The position numbers and the translations under genes were made by a program. A stretch of DNA of 64,000 bases, taken from assembly GCF_001922345.1 (NCBI RefSeq), contig NZ_CP018812.1, positions 124,001 to 188,000 of the forward strand. The letters are read 5' to 3'. Shown piece after piece: positions 1 to 10,872 of the stretch (its first letter is position 1; the number at the start of each line of letters is the position of its first letter). The notes below the pieces were generated by a model. It was not told the DNA's origin, did not search any database, and saw only the letters and a list, made by a program, of their open reading frames with translations. This stretch comes from Paraburkholderia sp. SOS3. GTDB lineage: Bacteria; Pseudomonadota; Gammaproteobacteria; Burkholderiales; Burkholderiaceae.

Positions 1-896
1 ACGTGAAAGCCGTGCTCGAATGGATTCCGGCCGCCGCGCATCCGATGGACGTCATGCGCACCGGCGTCTCGGCGCTGGGCACCGTGCTGCCCGAGAAGGA
101 CGATCACAGCGTCGCCGGCGCACGCGATATCGCCGATCGCCTGATGGCGTCACTGGGCTCGATGCTGCTCTACTGGTATCACTACTCGCACAACGGCCGG
201 CGCATCGAGGTCGAAACCGACGACGACTCGATCGGCGGCCACTTCCTGCATCTGCTGCACGGCACGCCGCCGTCGAAGTCGTGGGTCGACGCGATGCACG
301 TGTCGCTGAACTTGTATGCCGAGCACGAGTTCAATGCGTCGACGTTCGCGGGGCGCGTGATCGCGGGCACGGGCGCGGACATCTATTCGGCCATCACCGG
401 CGCGATCGGCGCGCTGCGCGGGCCGAAGCACGGCGGCGCGAACGAGGCGGCATTCGAGGTGCAAACGCGCTACCGGAACCCGGACGAAGCCGAAGCCGAC
501 ATCCGCAGGCGCGTGGAAAACAGGGAAGTCGTGATCGGCTTCGGGCACCCGGTCTACACGACCGGCGACCCGCGCAACAAGGTGATCCGGGAAGTCGCGA
601 AGAAGCTGTCGAAGGAGGCGAACAACACGAAGCTGTTCGACATCGCCGAGCGGCTCGAGACGGTGATGTGGGACGCCAAGAAGATGTTCCCGAATCTCGA
701 CTGGTTCAGCGCCGTGTCGTACCACATGATGGGCGTGCCGACCGCGATGTTCACGCCCGTGTTCGTGATCGCGCGCACGAGCGGCTGGAGCGCGCACATC
801 ATCGAGCAGCGCATCGACAACAAGATCATCCGGCCGAGCGCGAATTACACGGGGCCGGAGAATTTGAAGTTCGTGGCGCTAAATAGGAGAAAATAG
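1..896 (+). CDS. prpC: 2-methylcitrate synthase, 5' end cut by window edge
   Basis: Condenses propionyl-CoA with oxaloacetate to 2-methylcitrate, the entry step of the methylcitrate cycle. About 297 residues are visible and the reading frame is open at the left edge; family members are near 390 residues, so roughly 90 N-terminal residues lie outside. The citrate-synthase catalytic set is present: His in KHGGANE (visible residue 143), His in GFGHPVY (182) and Asp in NLDWFSA (233). Their spacing matches the His/His/Asp triad of PrpC. The downstream prpD and acnA genes in the same orientation support the propionate rather than the TCA role. The GTG at base 3 is an internal Val codon, not the start. 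Confidence 0.95.
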   Translation, partial: VKAVLEWIPAAAHPMDVMRTGVSALGTVLPEKDDHSVAGARDIADRLMASLGSMLLYWYHYSHNGRRIEVETDDDSIGGHFLHLLHGTPPSKSWVDAMHVSLNLYAEHEFNASTFAGRVIAGTGADIYSAITGAIGALRGPKHGGANEAAFEVQTRYRNPDEAEADIRRRVENREVVIGFGHPVYTTGDPRNKVIREVAKKLSKEANNTKLFDIAERLETVMWDAKKMFPNLDWFSAVSYHMMGVPTAMFTPVFVIARTSGWSAHIIEQRIDNKIIRPSANYTGPENLKFVALNRRK

Positions 897-998
897 CGTC
901 CGCTGTGCGCATTCGGGGCGCGCCCAGTCACCCCGGCGGCCCGGTTTCCAACCGGCCGCGCACGATTAATCGATATTAGATAGAAAGGTTCAATTGTC

Positions 999-1502
999 AT
1001 GAAAAAGCTGCTGATCGCTGCCGTTGTCGGCGCACTGTCTTCGACGCTGCTGGTCACCGCGGAAAGCGCTTCCGCCGAGACGTCGAGCACAACGACGAAA
1101 AAGCCCGCCGCAAAGGCGAAAGCCCCGCAACCGAGGCGCCTGTTCAAGCGCAAGCCGAATCCGGTGAAAGAAGCGAAAGTCGATCCGATCCCGGAAGGTT
1201 CGCAAAAGTGGACTTGTAAGGAAGGCCTGTCTTTCGACATGAAGGGCGACATGAAGCGCGACCAGATCGTCACGGTCCACTGGGCCAACAAGAACTACCA
1301 GTTGCCGCGCGAAGCGACGACAACGGGCGCCGACCGCTTCCACGACGCGGCGAGCGGCCTCGACATGGTCGTCATCCCGACCAAGGCAATGCTGTTCTCC
1401 GACAAGGAAGGCGAGCGTCTGGCCGACGAATGCAAGACGGCCGCGATGATGCAAGGCGCACCGGCTGCGACGCAATCGAACGCGCTCGACAAGACGCAGT
1501 AA
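999..1502 (+). CDS. Small exported protein, possibly MliC-like fold
   Basis: A 167-residue protein of unknown function. Residues 1-26 form a Sec signal peptide with an ASA-E cleavage site. A Lys/Pro/Ala-rich linker (about 28-60) is followed by a compact domain with two cysteines (C73 and C145) that could form a disulfide. The pattern WTCKEG, then a run of beta-strand-like sequence including AASG, and a closing Cys resembles periplasmic C-type lysozyme inhibitors (MliC), but this is only a visual resemblance. It lies between prpC and prpD in the same direction (about 100 and 70 base gaps), so it is probably co-transcribed, although no role in propionate use is evident. Confidence 0.75.
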   Translation: MKKLLIAAVVGALSSTLLVTAESASAETSSTTTKKPAAKAKAPQPRRLFKRKPNPVKEAKVDPIPEGSQKWTCKEGLSFDMKGDMKRDQIVTVHWANKNYQLPREATTTGADRFHDAASGLDMVVIPTKAMLFSDKEGERLADECKTAAMMQGAPAATQSNALDKTQ

Positions 1503-1573
1503 TTGACGCGCAGTAATTGCCGCAGTAATCGCCATACCAGGAAGCAACGTCAGGTCTTAACAGGAAAATCTCG

Positions 1574-3025
1574 ATGTCCGCACCGATCTCCAACGTCCGC
1601 CCTGAACCGGACAAAGTTCTCGTCGATATCGTCGACTATGTGCTGAATGACAAGATCGACAGCGCACTCGCGCTCGAAACGGCACGCAACTGCCTGATCG
1701 ACACGCTCGGCTGCGGACTCGAGGCCCTCTCCTACCCCGCCTGCACGAAGCTGATGGGACCGATCGTGCCCGGCACGATCGTCCCGAACGGCGCAAAAGT
1801 GCCGGGCACCCAGTTCCAGCTCGACCCGGTTCAGGCCGCCTTCAATATCGGCGCGATGATCCGCTGGCTCGACTTCAACGACACCTGGCTGGCCGCCGAA
1901 TGGGGCCATCCGTCCGACAACCTCGGCGGCATTCTCGCCACCGCCGACTGGCTCTCGCGCAACGCCATCGCCAGCGGCAAAAAACCGCTCGCCATGAAAG
2001 ACGTCCTGATCGCCATGATCAAGGCGCACGAAATTCAAGGCTGCATCGCGCTCGAGAACTCGTTCAACAAGGTCGGGCTCGACCATGTGCTGCTCGTGAA
2101 GCTCGCGTCGACCGCCGTGGTCGGCCAGCTGGTCGGCCTCACGCGCGACGAGCTCATCAACGCGGTGTCGCTCGCCTTCGTCGACGGGCACTCGTTGCGC
2201 ACCTACCGCCATGCGCCGAACACGGGCTCGCGCAAGTCGTGGGCCGCCGGCGACGCGACCTCGCGCGCCGTGCGCCTCGCCCTGATCGCGAAAACCGGCG
2301 AGATGGGCTATCCGTCGGTGCTCACCGCGAAGACCTGGGGCTTCTACGACGTGCTGTTCAAGGGCAACGCATTCAGCTTCCAGCGCCCGTACGGCTCGTA
2401 CGTGATGGAAAACGTGCTGTTCAAGATCTCGTTTCCGGCCGAGTTCCATTCGCAGACCGCCGTCGAAGCGGCCATGACGCTGCACGCGCGGCTCGCGGCA
2501 ACGGGCCGGCGCGTCGAAGACATCAAAAAGATCACGATTCGCACGCACGAAGCGGCGATCCGCATCATCGACAAGAAGGGGCCGCTCGACAATCCGGCCG
2601 ATCGCGATCACTGCATCCAGTACATGGTGGCCGTGCCGCTGATCTTCGGGCGCCTGACGGCAGCCGATTACGAAGACGCGATCGCGCGGGACCCGCGCAT
2701 CGACGCGCTGCGCGCGAAGATCGAATGCGTCGAAGATGCGCAATACACGAAGGATTATCACGACCCGGACAAGCGTTCTATCGCAAACGCCTTGACCATC
2801 GAGTTCAACGACGGCTCGACGCTCGACGAAGTGGCGGTCGAGTATCCGATCGGCCACAAGCGCCGCCGCGCCGACGGCATCCCCTTGCTCGTCGAGAAAT
2901 TCCGCACGAATCTGGCGCGGCGTTTCCCGGCAAAGCAGCAGCAGGCGATTCTCGATGTGTCGCTCGATCAGGCAAAGCTCGAAGCGATGCCGGTCAATGA
3001 ATACGTCGATCTGTACGTCATCTAG
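1574..3025 (+). CDS. prpD: 2-methylcitrate dehydratase
   Basis: Dehydrates 2-methylcitrate to 2-methyl-cis-aconitate in the methylcitrate cycle; cytoplasmic MmgE/PrpD-family enzyme. It is 483 residues long, the usual length for PrpD. Typical segments are visible: the early [10 protein letters not shown] stretch, [16 protein letters not shown] and the central [12 protein letters not shown] region. The ATG at 1574 follows an AGGA ribosome site about 8 bases upstream. It sits between the small exported protein and acnA, consistent with one prp transcript. The pairing PrpD plus AcnA differs from the AcnD/PrpF route found in many other beta-proteobacteria. Confidence 0.95.
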   Translation: MSAPISNVRPEPDKVLVDIVDYVLNDKIDSALALETARNCLIDTLGCGLEALSYPACTKLMGPIVPGTIVPNGAKVPGTQFQLDPVQAAFNIGAMIRWLDFNDTWLAAEWGHPSDNLGGILATADWLSRNAIASGKKPLAMKDVLIAMIKAHEIQGCIALENSFNKVGLDHVLLVKLASTAVVGQLVGLTRDELINAVSLAFVDGHSLRTYRHAPNTGSRKSWAAGDATSRAVRLALIAKTGEMGYPSVLTAKTWGFYDVLFKGNAFSFQRPYGSYVMENVLFKISFPAEFHSQTAVEAAMTLHARLAATGRRVEDIKKITIRTHEAAIRIIDKKGPLDNPADRDHCIQYMVAVPLIFGRLTAADYEDAIARDPRIDALRAKIECVEDAQYTKDYHDPDKRSIANALTIEFNDGSTLDEVAVEYPIGHKRRRADGIPLLVEKFRTNLARRFPAKQQQAILDVSLDQAKLEAMPVNEYVDLYVI

Positions 3026-3071
3026 TTCAGAAACGTAGCAACGTCATTTCCTCGAACCCCAGGAAAAAACC

Positions 3072-5789
<2,718 letters not shown>

Positions 5790-5853
5790 GCGCTTGCGAG
5801 CAACCCGCCTGCGTTTTGCAGGTGCTGCGCCTTCGCAAGAGGGCGCGGCAACT

Positions 5854-7806
5854 TTAGAAGCCCAGCGCTGCTGGGCTTTTTTTATGGCTCGGCGACGGTT
5901 CGGCGCATGGTTCGGGGAAGATTCGCCGCAGGCAGGCGTCGAGTGTATCGAGACCGGCCGGCTTCGGCAGTATCGCGGCGAAAAGCGCGCGCGGCACGAC
6001 GATGCCGGCGATCGTTCCCATCGATTCCGGTGTTTCGGATGCTTCGGATGCTTCGGATGCTTCGGATGCTTCGGATGCTTCGGATGCTTCGGATCTTTCG
6101 CCCGTCATCAGCACGACCGGCGTCGTGCCCGACGATTCGCGGTTCTTCGCGCGGATCCGCCTCGCGAGTTCGACGCCGCTCGCACCGGGCATATGCAAGT
6201 CGGTAATCACCAGATCGAAGCATTGCCGCATCATCGCCGCCAGCGCGCCGTCGACGTCGGGGGCGACGATGCTGCGATAGCCGAGCACGTCGAGTTGCCG
6301 CGCAACGACTCTGCGGTTGATCTCGTTGTCGTCGACCACGAGCACGAGACGCGGCGCCGCAGCGGCAACGCGACCCGGCGCAGGCGCGACGGCGTACGCA
6401 CGCGGCCGCTTGACGCGCGCGTCATGGTTCATGCTGTGTAACGCGCACACGCGCTGAACCGCGCTCCACGAGAGCGGGTTCACCGACAGCGTGAACCGGC
6501 CTGCGATCTCGCGCAATCCGCCTGGCACAAATGCCTGGGATACCGCAATGAATCGGCCTGTGCGCGATGGCTCGGGCAGTGGCGCATGCTCATCGGCAAA
6601 CCAGAGTTCGACGTGCTCGGGCGCGGGCATCCCCGCCGGCACGACATCGACTCCGAGCCTGTCGAGCAGATCGCTCAACGCAGCGCGCTCGTCGCGCGCG
6701 GCCAGGTCGACGACGGCCGTGCGACAGCCGCGTTCCGACGGCAGACGCGCGAGGCGCTCGACCGTAAACGGCGCATGGAACGCGACGCATACGCCGAACG
6801 TCGCGCTATGGCCGATCTCGATGTCGCCGCCCATGCGCCGCGCGAGCACACGGCACAGTGCAAGGTCCCGGTCGACCGATGAAACCACGCCCGCGGGTCG
6901 ATCGCCGTCGACGTCCTCGTCGCATGCGTGGACATCGGATTTCAACGCACTTGCCTGCCCGTCATCGCTGACGCCGATGAACACCTGCTGCGCGCCCGCG
7001 TTCAAGGTCTCGCCGCGGGCAGCGAGCGTGAGCCGGCCCGCGCCGACCGAGTCGATCGCCGCAGCGAGCAGATTGAACACGATCTGGCCGATGCGCGCGC
7101 GGTCGGCCAGCACCGATGCAGCCACCGACCGGTCGATGCACACGCGCAACTCGATGCCTTTTGCCGCGGCGTGAGGCGCGAGCAGCACGACCGCACCGTC
7201 GATCGCGCCGCGCAGATCGACCGGTGTTTCGTCGAGCACGATCGCACGCGCGTCGACAGGCGAGGAATCCAATACATCGCGAACTGCCTGGGCGAACGTT
7301 GCAAGCGCCGAACGGACCACCTGCGCAACGGGCGTGGCGGCAAACGGCGCGGACCGGCTCGCCGCCTGACTATCAGCTTGTGCTTGCGCCTCGTTCAGCA
7401 TTTCGACGAGTGCCTGTGCCGGACCGCATGCGATACGCTGCGCGCGCTCAGCGACGCGTGCGCATTCCAGTTCGGCGGCAGCTTTGCGCCGCCGCGTGTC
7501 GGTCTGCATATCTTCAATATGCGCGTGTTGAACGGCAGCGGCGCTATGCAACCGGGCAAACGCTTCCTCGTAGCTGCGCGCGCGGCGCACGGCTGCGGCG
7601 AGTACCGCGTGTGAGCGCGACAACGCGATCAACGCCGATACCACGATGCCGGTCGCCGGAGCGCCAAGCAACGCAAACGCACAGATCGAAGCAAGCGACG
7701 CCGGATGTTGCGCCACGCCCGAACGCGCGGCCTCGCGCAAGCGCCGCACGCGAGGCCACGCGCCCACCCCGATGACGGGTTCACTCATCGTTTCGAGTTC
7801 AGACAC
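5854..7806 (-). CDS. Hybrid histidine kinase with degenerate catalytic core and intact receiver
   Basis: A 650-residue inner-membrane protein with one hydrophobic segment (about 37-62), a coiled/DHp-like region (70-185), an ATPase-like region (190-345) and a receiver domain (about 480-625). Key kinase residues are missing. Where SHE-RTP is expected the sequence reads ALVEMLNEAQ (Asn138 replaces the phospho-His). The N-box reads LLAAAI instead of LLSNAI, and the G2 box lacks GxGLGL (SSVDRDLAL). The receiver keeps its acidic pocket (VVDDNE) and acceptor Asp536 (ITDLHMPG). A Ser-Glu-Ala repeat (571-591) interrupts the receiver. No periplasmic sensor is visible. The GTG start is 4 bases after the stop of the upstream regulator gene, implying translational coupling; ATG at 7788 is an alternative. 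Confidence 0.85.
   Translation of the reverse strand: MSELETMSEPVIGVGAWPRVRRLREAARSGVAQHPASLASICAFALLGAPATGIVVSALIALSRSHAVLAAAVRRARSYEEAFARLHSAAAVQHAHIEDMQTDTRRRKAAAELECARVAERAQRIACGPAQALVEMLNEAQAQADSQAASRSAPFAATPVAQVVRSALATFAQAVRDVLDSSPVDARAIVLDETPVDLRGAIDGAVVLLAPHAAAKGIELRVCIDRSVAASVLADRARIGQIVFNLLAAAIDSVGAGRLTLAARGETLNAGAQQVFIGVSDDGQASALKSDVHACDEDVDGDRPAGVVSSVDRDLALCRVLARRMGGDIEIGHSATFGVCVAFHAPFTVERLARLPSERGCRTAVVDLAARDERAALSDLLDRLGVDVVPAGMPAPEHVELWFADEHAPLPEPSRTGRFIAVSQAFVPGGLREIAGRFTLSVNPLSWSAVQRVCALHSMNHDARVKRPRAYAVAPAPGRVAAAAPRLVLVVDDNEINRRVVARQLDVLGYRSIVAPDVDGALAAMMRQCFDLVITDLHMPGASGVELARRIRAKNRESSGTTPVVLMTGERSEASEASEASEASEASEASETPESMGTIAGIVVPRALFAAILPKPAGLDTLDACLRRIFPEPCAEPSPSHKKSPAALGF
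5857..5883 (+). terminator. Rho-independent terminator of prp/acnA operon
   Basis: Perfect 8-bp stem (agcccagc / gctgggct) with a 3-base loop, followed by seven T residues. It lies 70 bases after the acnA stop. On the opposite strand the same bases encode the last residues of the convergent hybrid kinase, whose stop codon is at 5854-5856. The hairpin is therefore embedded in coding sequence. Confidence 0.9.
6034..6096. repeat. 9-bp tandem repeat inside the kinase receiver domain
   Basis: Six perfect copies of ttcggatgc followed by one imperfect copy. On the minus strand this keeps frame and encodes Ser-Glu-Ala repeats between the LMTGE strand and the C-terminal KP motif of the receiver. The unit is a multiple of three, so copy-number change alters loop length without breaking the frame. 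Confidence 0.95.
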
Positions 7807-7810
7807 AGGT

Positions 7811-8419
7811 TCAGTCGATCAGCTTATGATGCGTCGCGAACTCGATCATGCCGGCAAGCGATGACAAGCCCAGTTTCTCGCGCAACCGGCTTTTATATGT
7901 GCTGACCGTTTTATCGGATAGGTATAGCCTCGTGGCGATGTCCTTATTGCTGACGCCGCGCGCCAGATATTGCAGCACTTCGACTTCGCGCGGAGACAGG
8001 CACTCGAGACCCGCGTCGCGATTCGCGTTGCACGCTTCGACAGGAAAGCAGTCGTAACCGAGCAATACCGTGCGTACTGCAGTCAGCAATTCGCCGAGTT
8101 CACGGCCTTTGCTGACGTAACCATTCGCGCCGGCGAGCCGGGTATGACCGGCCATCACATGTTCGGGTTTTGCCGACAAAACCAGTAAGCGGATGGTTTC
8201 GCTTTGCGCGCGAATTCGGCGAACCATCGAAAGTCCATCGAGTTTTGGTAAATCGAGGTCAAGAATGGCGAGGTCGGGCGTTTCAGAAAGAATCATTTTC
8301 AGGCCGCCTTCGCCGTCTCCACATTCACCGATGACCTGCATTTCCGGATCTGTGGCGAGCATACTTGCCACCGTACCTCGCACCATCGGGTGGTCATCGA
8401 CAATGACGATTCTCTTCAT
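7811..8419 (-). CDS. NarL/FixJ-type response regulator (EvgA/BvgA-like)
   Basis: A 202-residue DNA-binding response regulator. The receiver domain (1-120) has VDDHP at its start, acceptor Asp54 (AILDLDLP) and a C-terminal VSKG lysine. The LuxR-type helix-turn-helix (about 138-200) contains LSPREVEVLQ and SDKTVSTYKSRL. The ATG has an AGGG ribosome site 7 bases upstream. It is the first gene of an operon with the hybrid kinase (4-base gap) and diverges from another regulator at 8606. Likely target by position is the adhesin cluster; that is inference. Confidence 0.92.
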   Translation of the reverse strand: MKRIVIVDDHPMVRGTVASMLATDPEMQVIGECGDGEGGLKMILSETPDLAILDLDLPKLDGLSMVRRIRAQSETIRLLVLSAKPEHVMAGHTRLAGANGYVSKGRELGELLTAVRTVLLGYDCFPVEACNANRDAGLECLSPREVEVLQYLARGVSNKDIATRLYLSDKTVSTYKSRLREKLGLSSLAGMIEFATHHKLID

Positions 8420-8605
8420 TAACAGCCCTCATTTACCGAGGATTGAATTTTTGGATCCGAGCTGAATCGGGTGGATAAATCAGCAAAATCAGGTACGATT
8501 ATAGCAATCCTATATCTTCTGGATTCCTTATCGTAAAGTGCGAGATATCTGTATTGCCCGTATGATTTTTCCTACAAACCGGCTTAAAAACTGACACATC
8601 CAATT
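8420..8605. promoter_or_regulatory. Divergent promoter region between two response regulator genes
   Basis: 186 bases between the starts of two divergent NarL-type regulator genes. It is clearly AT-richer than the flanks, as expected for promoters in both directions. I could not settle on convincing -35/-10 pairs or on a dyad that would mark a regulator site. Confidence 0.55.
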
Positions 8606-9214
8606 ATGATCATGCCGCGCTCCAGCATTATGGTTGTCGACGATCATCCCGCAATGCGTCTCGCACTGCGCCAGGTGTTCAGCAAAACCGGCGAATTCGA
8701 CGTCGTCGCCGAAGCGGGAACCGCCATGCAAGCGCTGCAAATGAGCGAGACCGCCGCACCGCAACTCGCGATCGTCGACCTGCGGCTGCCGGATCTCGAC
8801 GGCATCGAACTGATCCTGTCGCTGCGCAAGGCACGGCCCGAGATGCGCATTCTCGTGTTCTCGTCCGCGGACGAACGCATTCATGCGTCGCATGCCAAAG
8901 AGGCTGGCGCGCATGGCTTCGTCAGCAAGGCTCGCGAGCCCGATGAACTCGTCGACAGCGCGCGCCTCGTCCTTTCGGACTTCACATGTTTCGCAACCGA
9001 AACGCAAAGAAAGCGCAGCGCCGTGCTTTCCGAGCGCGAAACGGCCGTGTTGCGAATGCTGATCGGCGGCACCAGCAATGTCAACGTCGCAAAGGCTCTG
9101 GGCATCAGCCCGAAGACGGTCAGTACCTACAAGACACGACTGTTGCGCAAGCTCGCGCTGCGCACGGTCATCGACCTCGTCGAATGGGCGAAGTCGAATG
9201 GCATCCGGCACTAG
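8606..9214 (+). CDS. NarL/FixJ-type response regulator
   Basis: A 202-residue response regulator: receiver (5-125) with VVDDHP and acceptor Asp58 (AIVDLRLPDLDG), then a LuxR-type DNA-binding domain (LSERETAVLRML, SPKTVSTYKTRLL). Two in-frame ATGs are close (8606 and 8612) and the choice does not affect the domain. It is divergent from the regulator/kinase operon and overlaps the following HPt gene by 17 bases. This suggests that the HPt protein and this regulator are made together and may exchange phosphate. Confidence 0.92.
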   Translation: MIMPRSSIMVVDDHPAMRLALRQVFSKTGEFDVVAEAGTAMQALQMSETAAPQLAIVDLRLPDLDGIELILSLRKARPEMRILVFSSADERIHASHAKEAGAHGFVSKAREPDELVDSARLVLSDFTCFATETQRKRSAVLSERETAVLRMLIGGTSNVNVAKALGISPKTVSTYKTRLLRKLALRTVIDLVEWAKSNGIRH

Positions 9215-9563
9215 GCGCCGCGGCTGGTCCGATCTGATCGGAGAGGGACCAGCCGATTTGCGTGAAACGCTGATCGACAGCGCGCATGCGGATCTGCGAG
9301 CGGCGCTCGAAGCGCTATGCGCACGCGACTTCGAGCGCGCCGAATTTATTGCGCACCGAATGAAGGGAACGGCCCGGCTGCTGGATGTTCATGCAACGAT
9401 CGCTGCGTGCATCGCGCTCGAGACGCAGTGCCGGCAGCGCGATGCCGCACGGTCGCGCACGGCGTTATCGCAGCTCGCGCGCAGCTTCGACGCTGCGTTC
9501 CATGCACTCGACGCACCCGCACAGTCGATCGACCCAACGCGTTCGTTTGAATCGGATACCTGA
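9198..9563 (+). CDS. Stand-alone histidine phosphotransfer (HPt) protein
   Basis: A 121-residue helical protein with the HPt signature AHRMKGTARLL; phospho-acceptor His53. HPt proteins shuttle phosphate between the receiver of a hybrid kinase and a response regulator. The frame is open further upstream (to 9078), but that part lies inside the response regulator gene. The ATG at 9198 gives a 17-base overlap and starts just ahead of the HPt helices. The hybrid kinase nearby has a receiver but no HPt domain, so this protein is its natural partner, by inference. The C-terminal 20 residues look unstructured. Confidence 0.8.
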   Translation: MASGTRRRGWSDLIGEGPADLRETLIDSAHADLRAALEALCARDFERAEFIAHRMKGTARLLDVHATIAACIALETQCRQRDAARSRTALSQLARSFDAAFHALDAPAQSIDPTRSFESDT

Positions 9564-9702
9564 ACGATTTGCAAACACGGCGCGAGTCAACGCAGCAATG
9601 CATCACGCGGTCGTGCATCGTACACGGCAAAGCGGCCGCCGCACCGTTTTCGTGAGGCAGCCGCATCTTTTGCACACAAGCGCCTTGAGCCGATCTCGGT
9701 TT

Positions 9703-10776
9703 TTACTCGCCGGGCTGTTGTGCGCCGCTCGCCGAACCCGAACGCATGAAGTTCATTTCCACACGGCGATTCGGCGCAAGACACTCGATCAGCTGTTCGC
9801 GATTGCGCTCGTCGCACTGCACGACCGGGTCGGCCTTGCCGTGACCGCGCGCGGTCATCGGCACGCTGATACCGCCTCTCTGCAGGTAGTGCCGCACGGT
9901 ATCGGCGCGCTTCTTCGACAGCTCCCGGTTGTACGCGTCGCTGCCGAGCCGGTCGGTATAGCCGTCGATACCGATACTCCTCACGTCGTCGACCTGCTTC
10001 AGGTCGTCGATCAGCTGGTCGAGCCGCGCGCGGCCGTCCGGCAGCATGCCGGCTGCGTCGCCGCGATCGAAGCGGAATGTCGTGTCGCCGCGCAGCGTGA
10101 TCTTCGGTTCGATCTTCGGCGTCGACACCACCGGCGGCGGCTTGCACGCTTCGAGCGCCGCGCCGATACCGGGCAGCGTCTGCGTCACGCGATCGACGCG
10201 TTGCGCGCTGTCGCTGAAGTCGCGCGTCCACGCTTCGTGACCCGCGTGAATCATCTCGACTTCGGAACACGCCGTCAGCCGCTGCGCCTCGATACAGGTC
10301 GGAAACTCCGGCGCGCCTTTCGCGGCCAGGATTTTCTGCCACACGTCGGGCCGCACGACCGTCGCCGTGCGCAACTCGGGATTCTCCGCCGAGAGGTTGT
10401 TGCCGGTTTCGAGCGATGTCGTGAGCCGGTCCGCTTCACGCAGCGCCTCCTCGACAAAGCCCCAGTGATTGAAGTGGCTGCGCTCCTGCCGTGCGGCATC
10501 GGCCCAGCATTGCGCCTTCGCGCCGAAATAATTGTCCTTGCGTGCGCCGAGCGCCTGCAGCCGCTGCTGCACGGCATCGGCCATCTTGCGATTGTCGGCG
10601 CCACGGTAGGTATCGAGCCATTGCGGCGTCGCCGCGCCGGCTGCGGCGTCCTGCGCCGCGCCGAATCCGGTCTGCAGGACCGTCGCGTTCTGCACCTGCA
10701 ACTGATCGCGTGTGGCCGACGCCGAGCATCCGGCAAGCAACGCCGCGCACGCGAGGGTGATCAATGAATACTTCAT
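9703..10776 (-). CDS. OmpA-family outer-membrane lipoprotein
   Basis: A 357-residue lipoprotein: signal peptide with lipobox LAGC (Cys17), an N-terminal region of about 200 residues without a recognised fold, and a C-terminal OmpA-like peptidoglycan-binding domain (about 225-345). The latter shows GYTDRLGSD and the NxxLSxxRA pattern (NRELSKKRADTV). It probably anchors to the outer membrane and grips peptidoglycan. It lies 96 bases downstream of the giant autotransporter gene on the same strand, so a helper role for that adhesin is plausible. A strong hairpin lies in the gap between them. Confidence 0.88.
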   Translation of the reverse strand: MKYSLITLACAALLAGCSASATRDQLQVQNATVLQTGFGAAQDAAAGAATPQWLDTYRGADNRKMADAVQQRLQALGARKDNYFGAKAQCWADAARQERSHFNHWGFVEEALREADRLTTSLETGNNLSAENPELRTATVVRPDVWQKILAAKGAPEFPTCIEAQRLTACSEVEMIHAGHEAWTRDFSDSAQRVDRVTQTLPGIGAALEACKPPPVVSTPKIEPKITLRGDTTFRFDRGDAAGMLPDGRARLDQLIDDLKQVDDVRSIGIDGYTDRLGSDAYNRELSKKRADTVRHYLQRGGISVPMTARGHGKADPVVQCDERNREQLIECLAPNRRVEMNFMRSGSASGAQQPGE

Positions 10777-10796
10777 ATTTGTGTTCCATCAGGAAT

Positions 10797-10823
10797 GGGC
10801 CGCGCGGATTTCCCGCGCGGCCC
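10797..10823. other. Strong stem-loop between adhesin and lipoprotein genes
   Basis: An 11-bp perfect inverted repeat (gggccgcgcgg / ccgcgcggccc) around a 5-base loop. There is no T-tract on the minus strand, so it is not a classical terminator. It may lower read-through or stabilise the 3' end of the long adhesin mRNA. Confidence 0.7.
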
Positions 10824-10872
10824 GGTCAGCTACACCGAGGTACCGGTCTCGAATCGATGCTTCGTGGGCTGG

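Noticed and set aside
9078..9197. Upstream extension of the HPt gene
   Set aside because: This part lies wholly within the response regulator coding region and is Ser/Arg-rich, unlike the HPt part.
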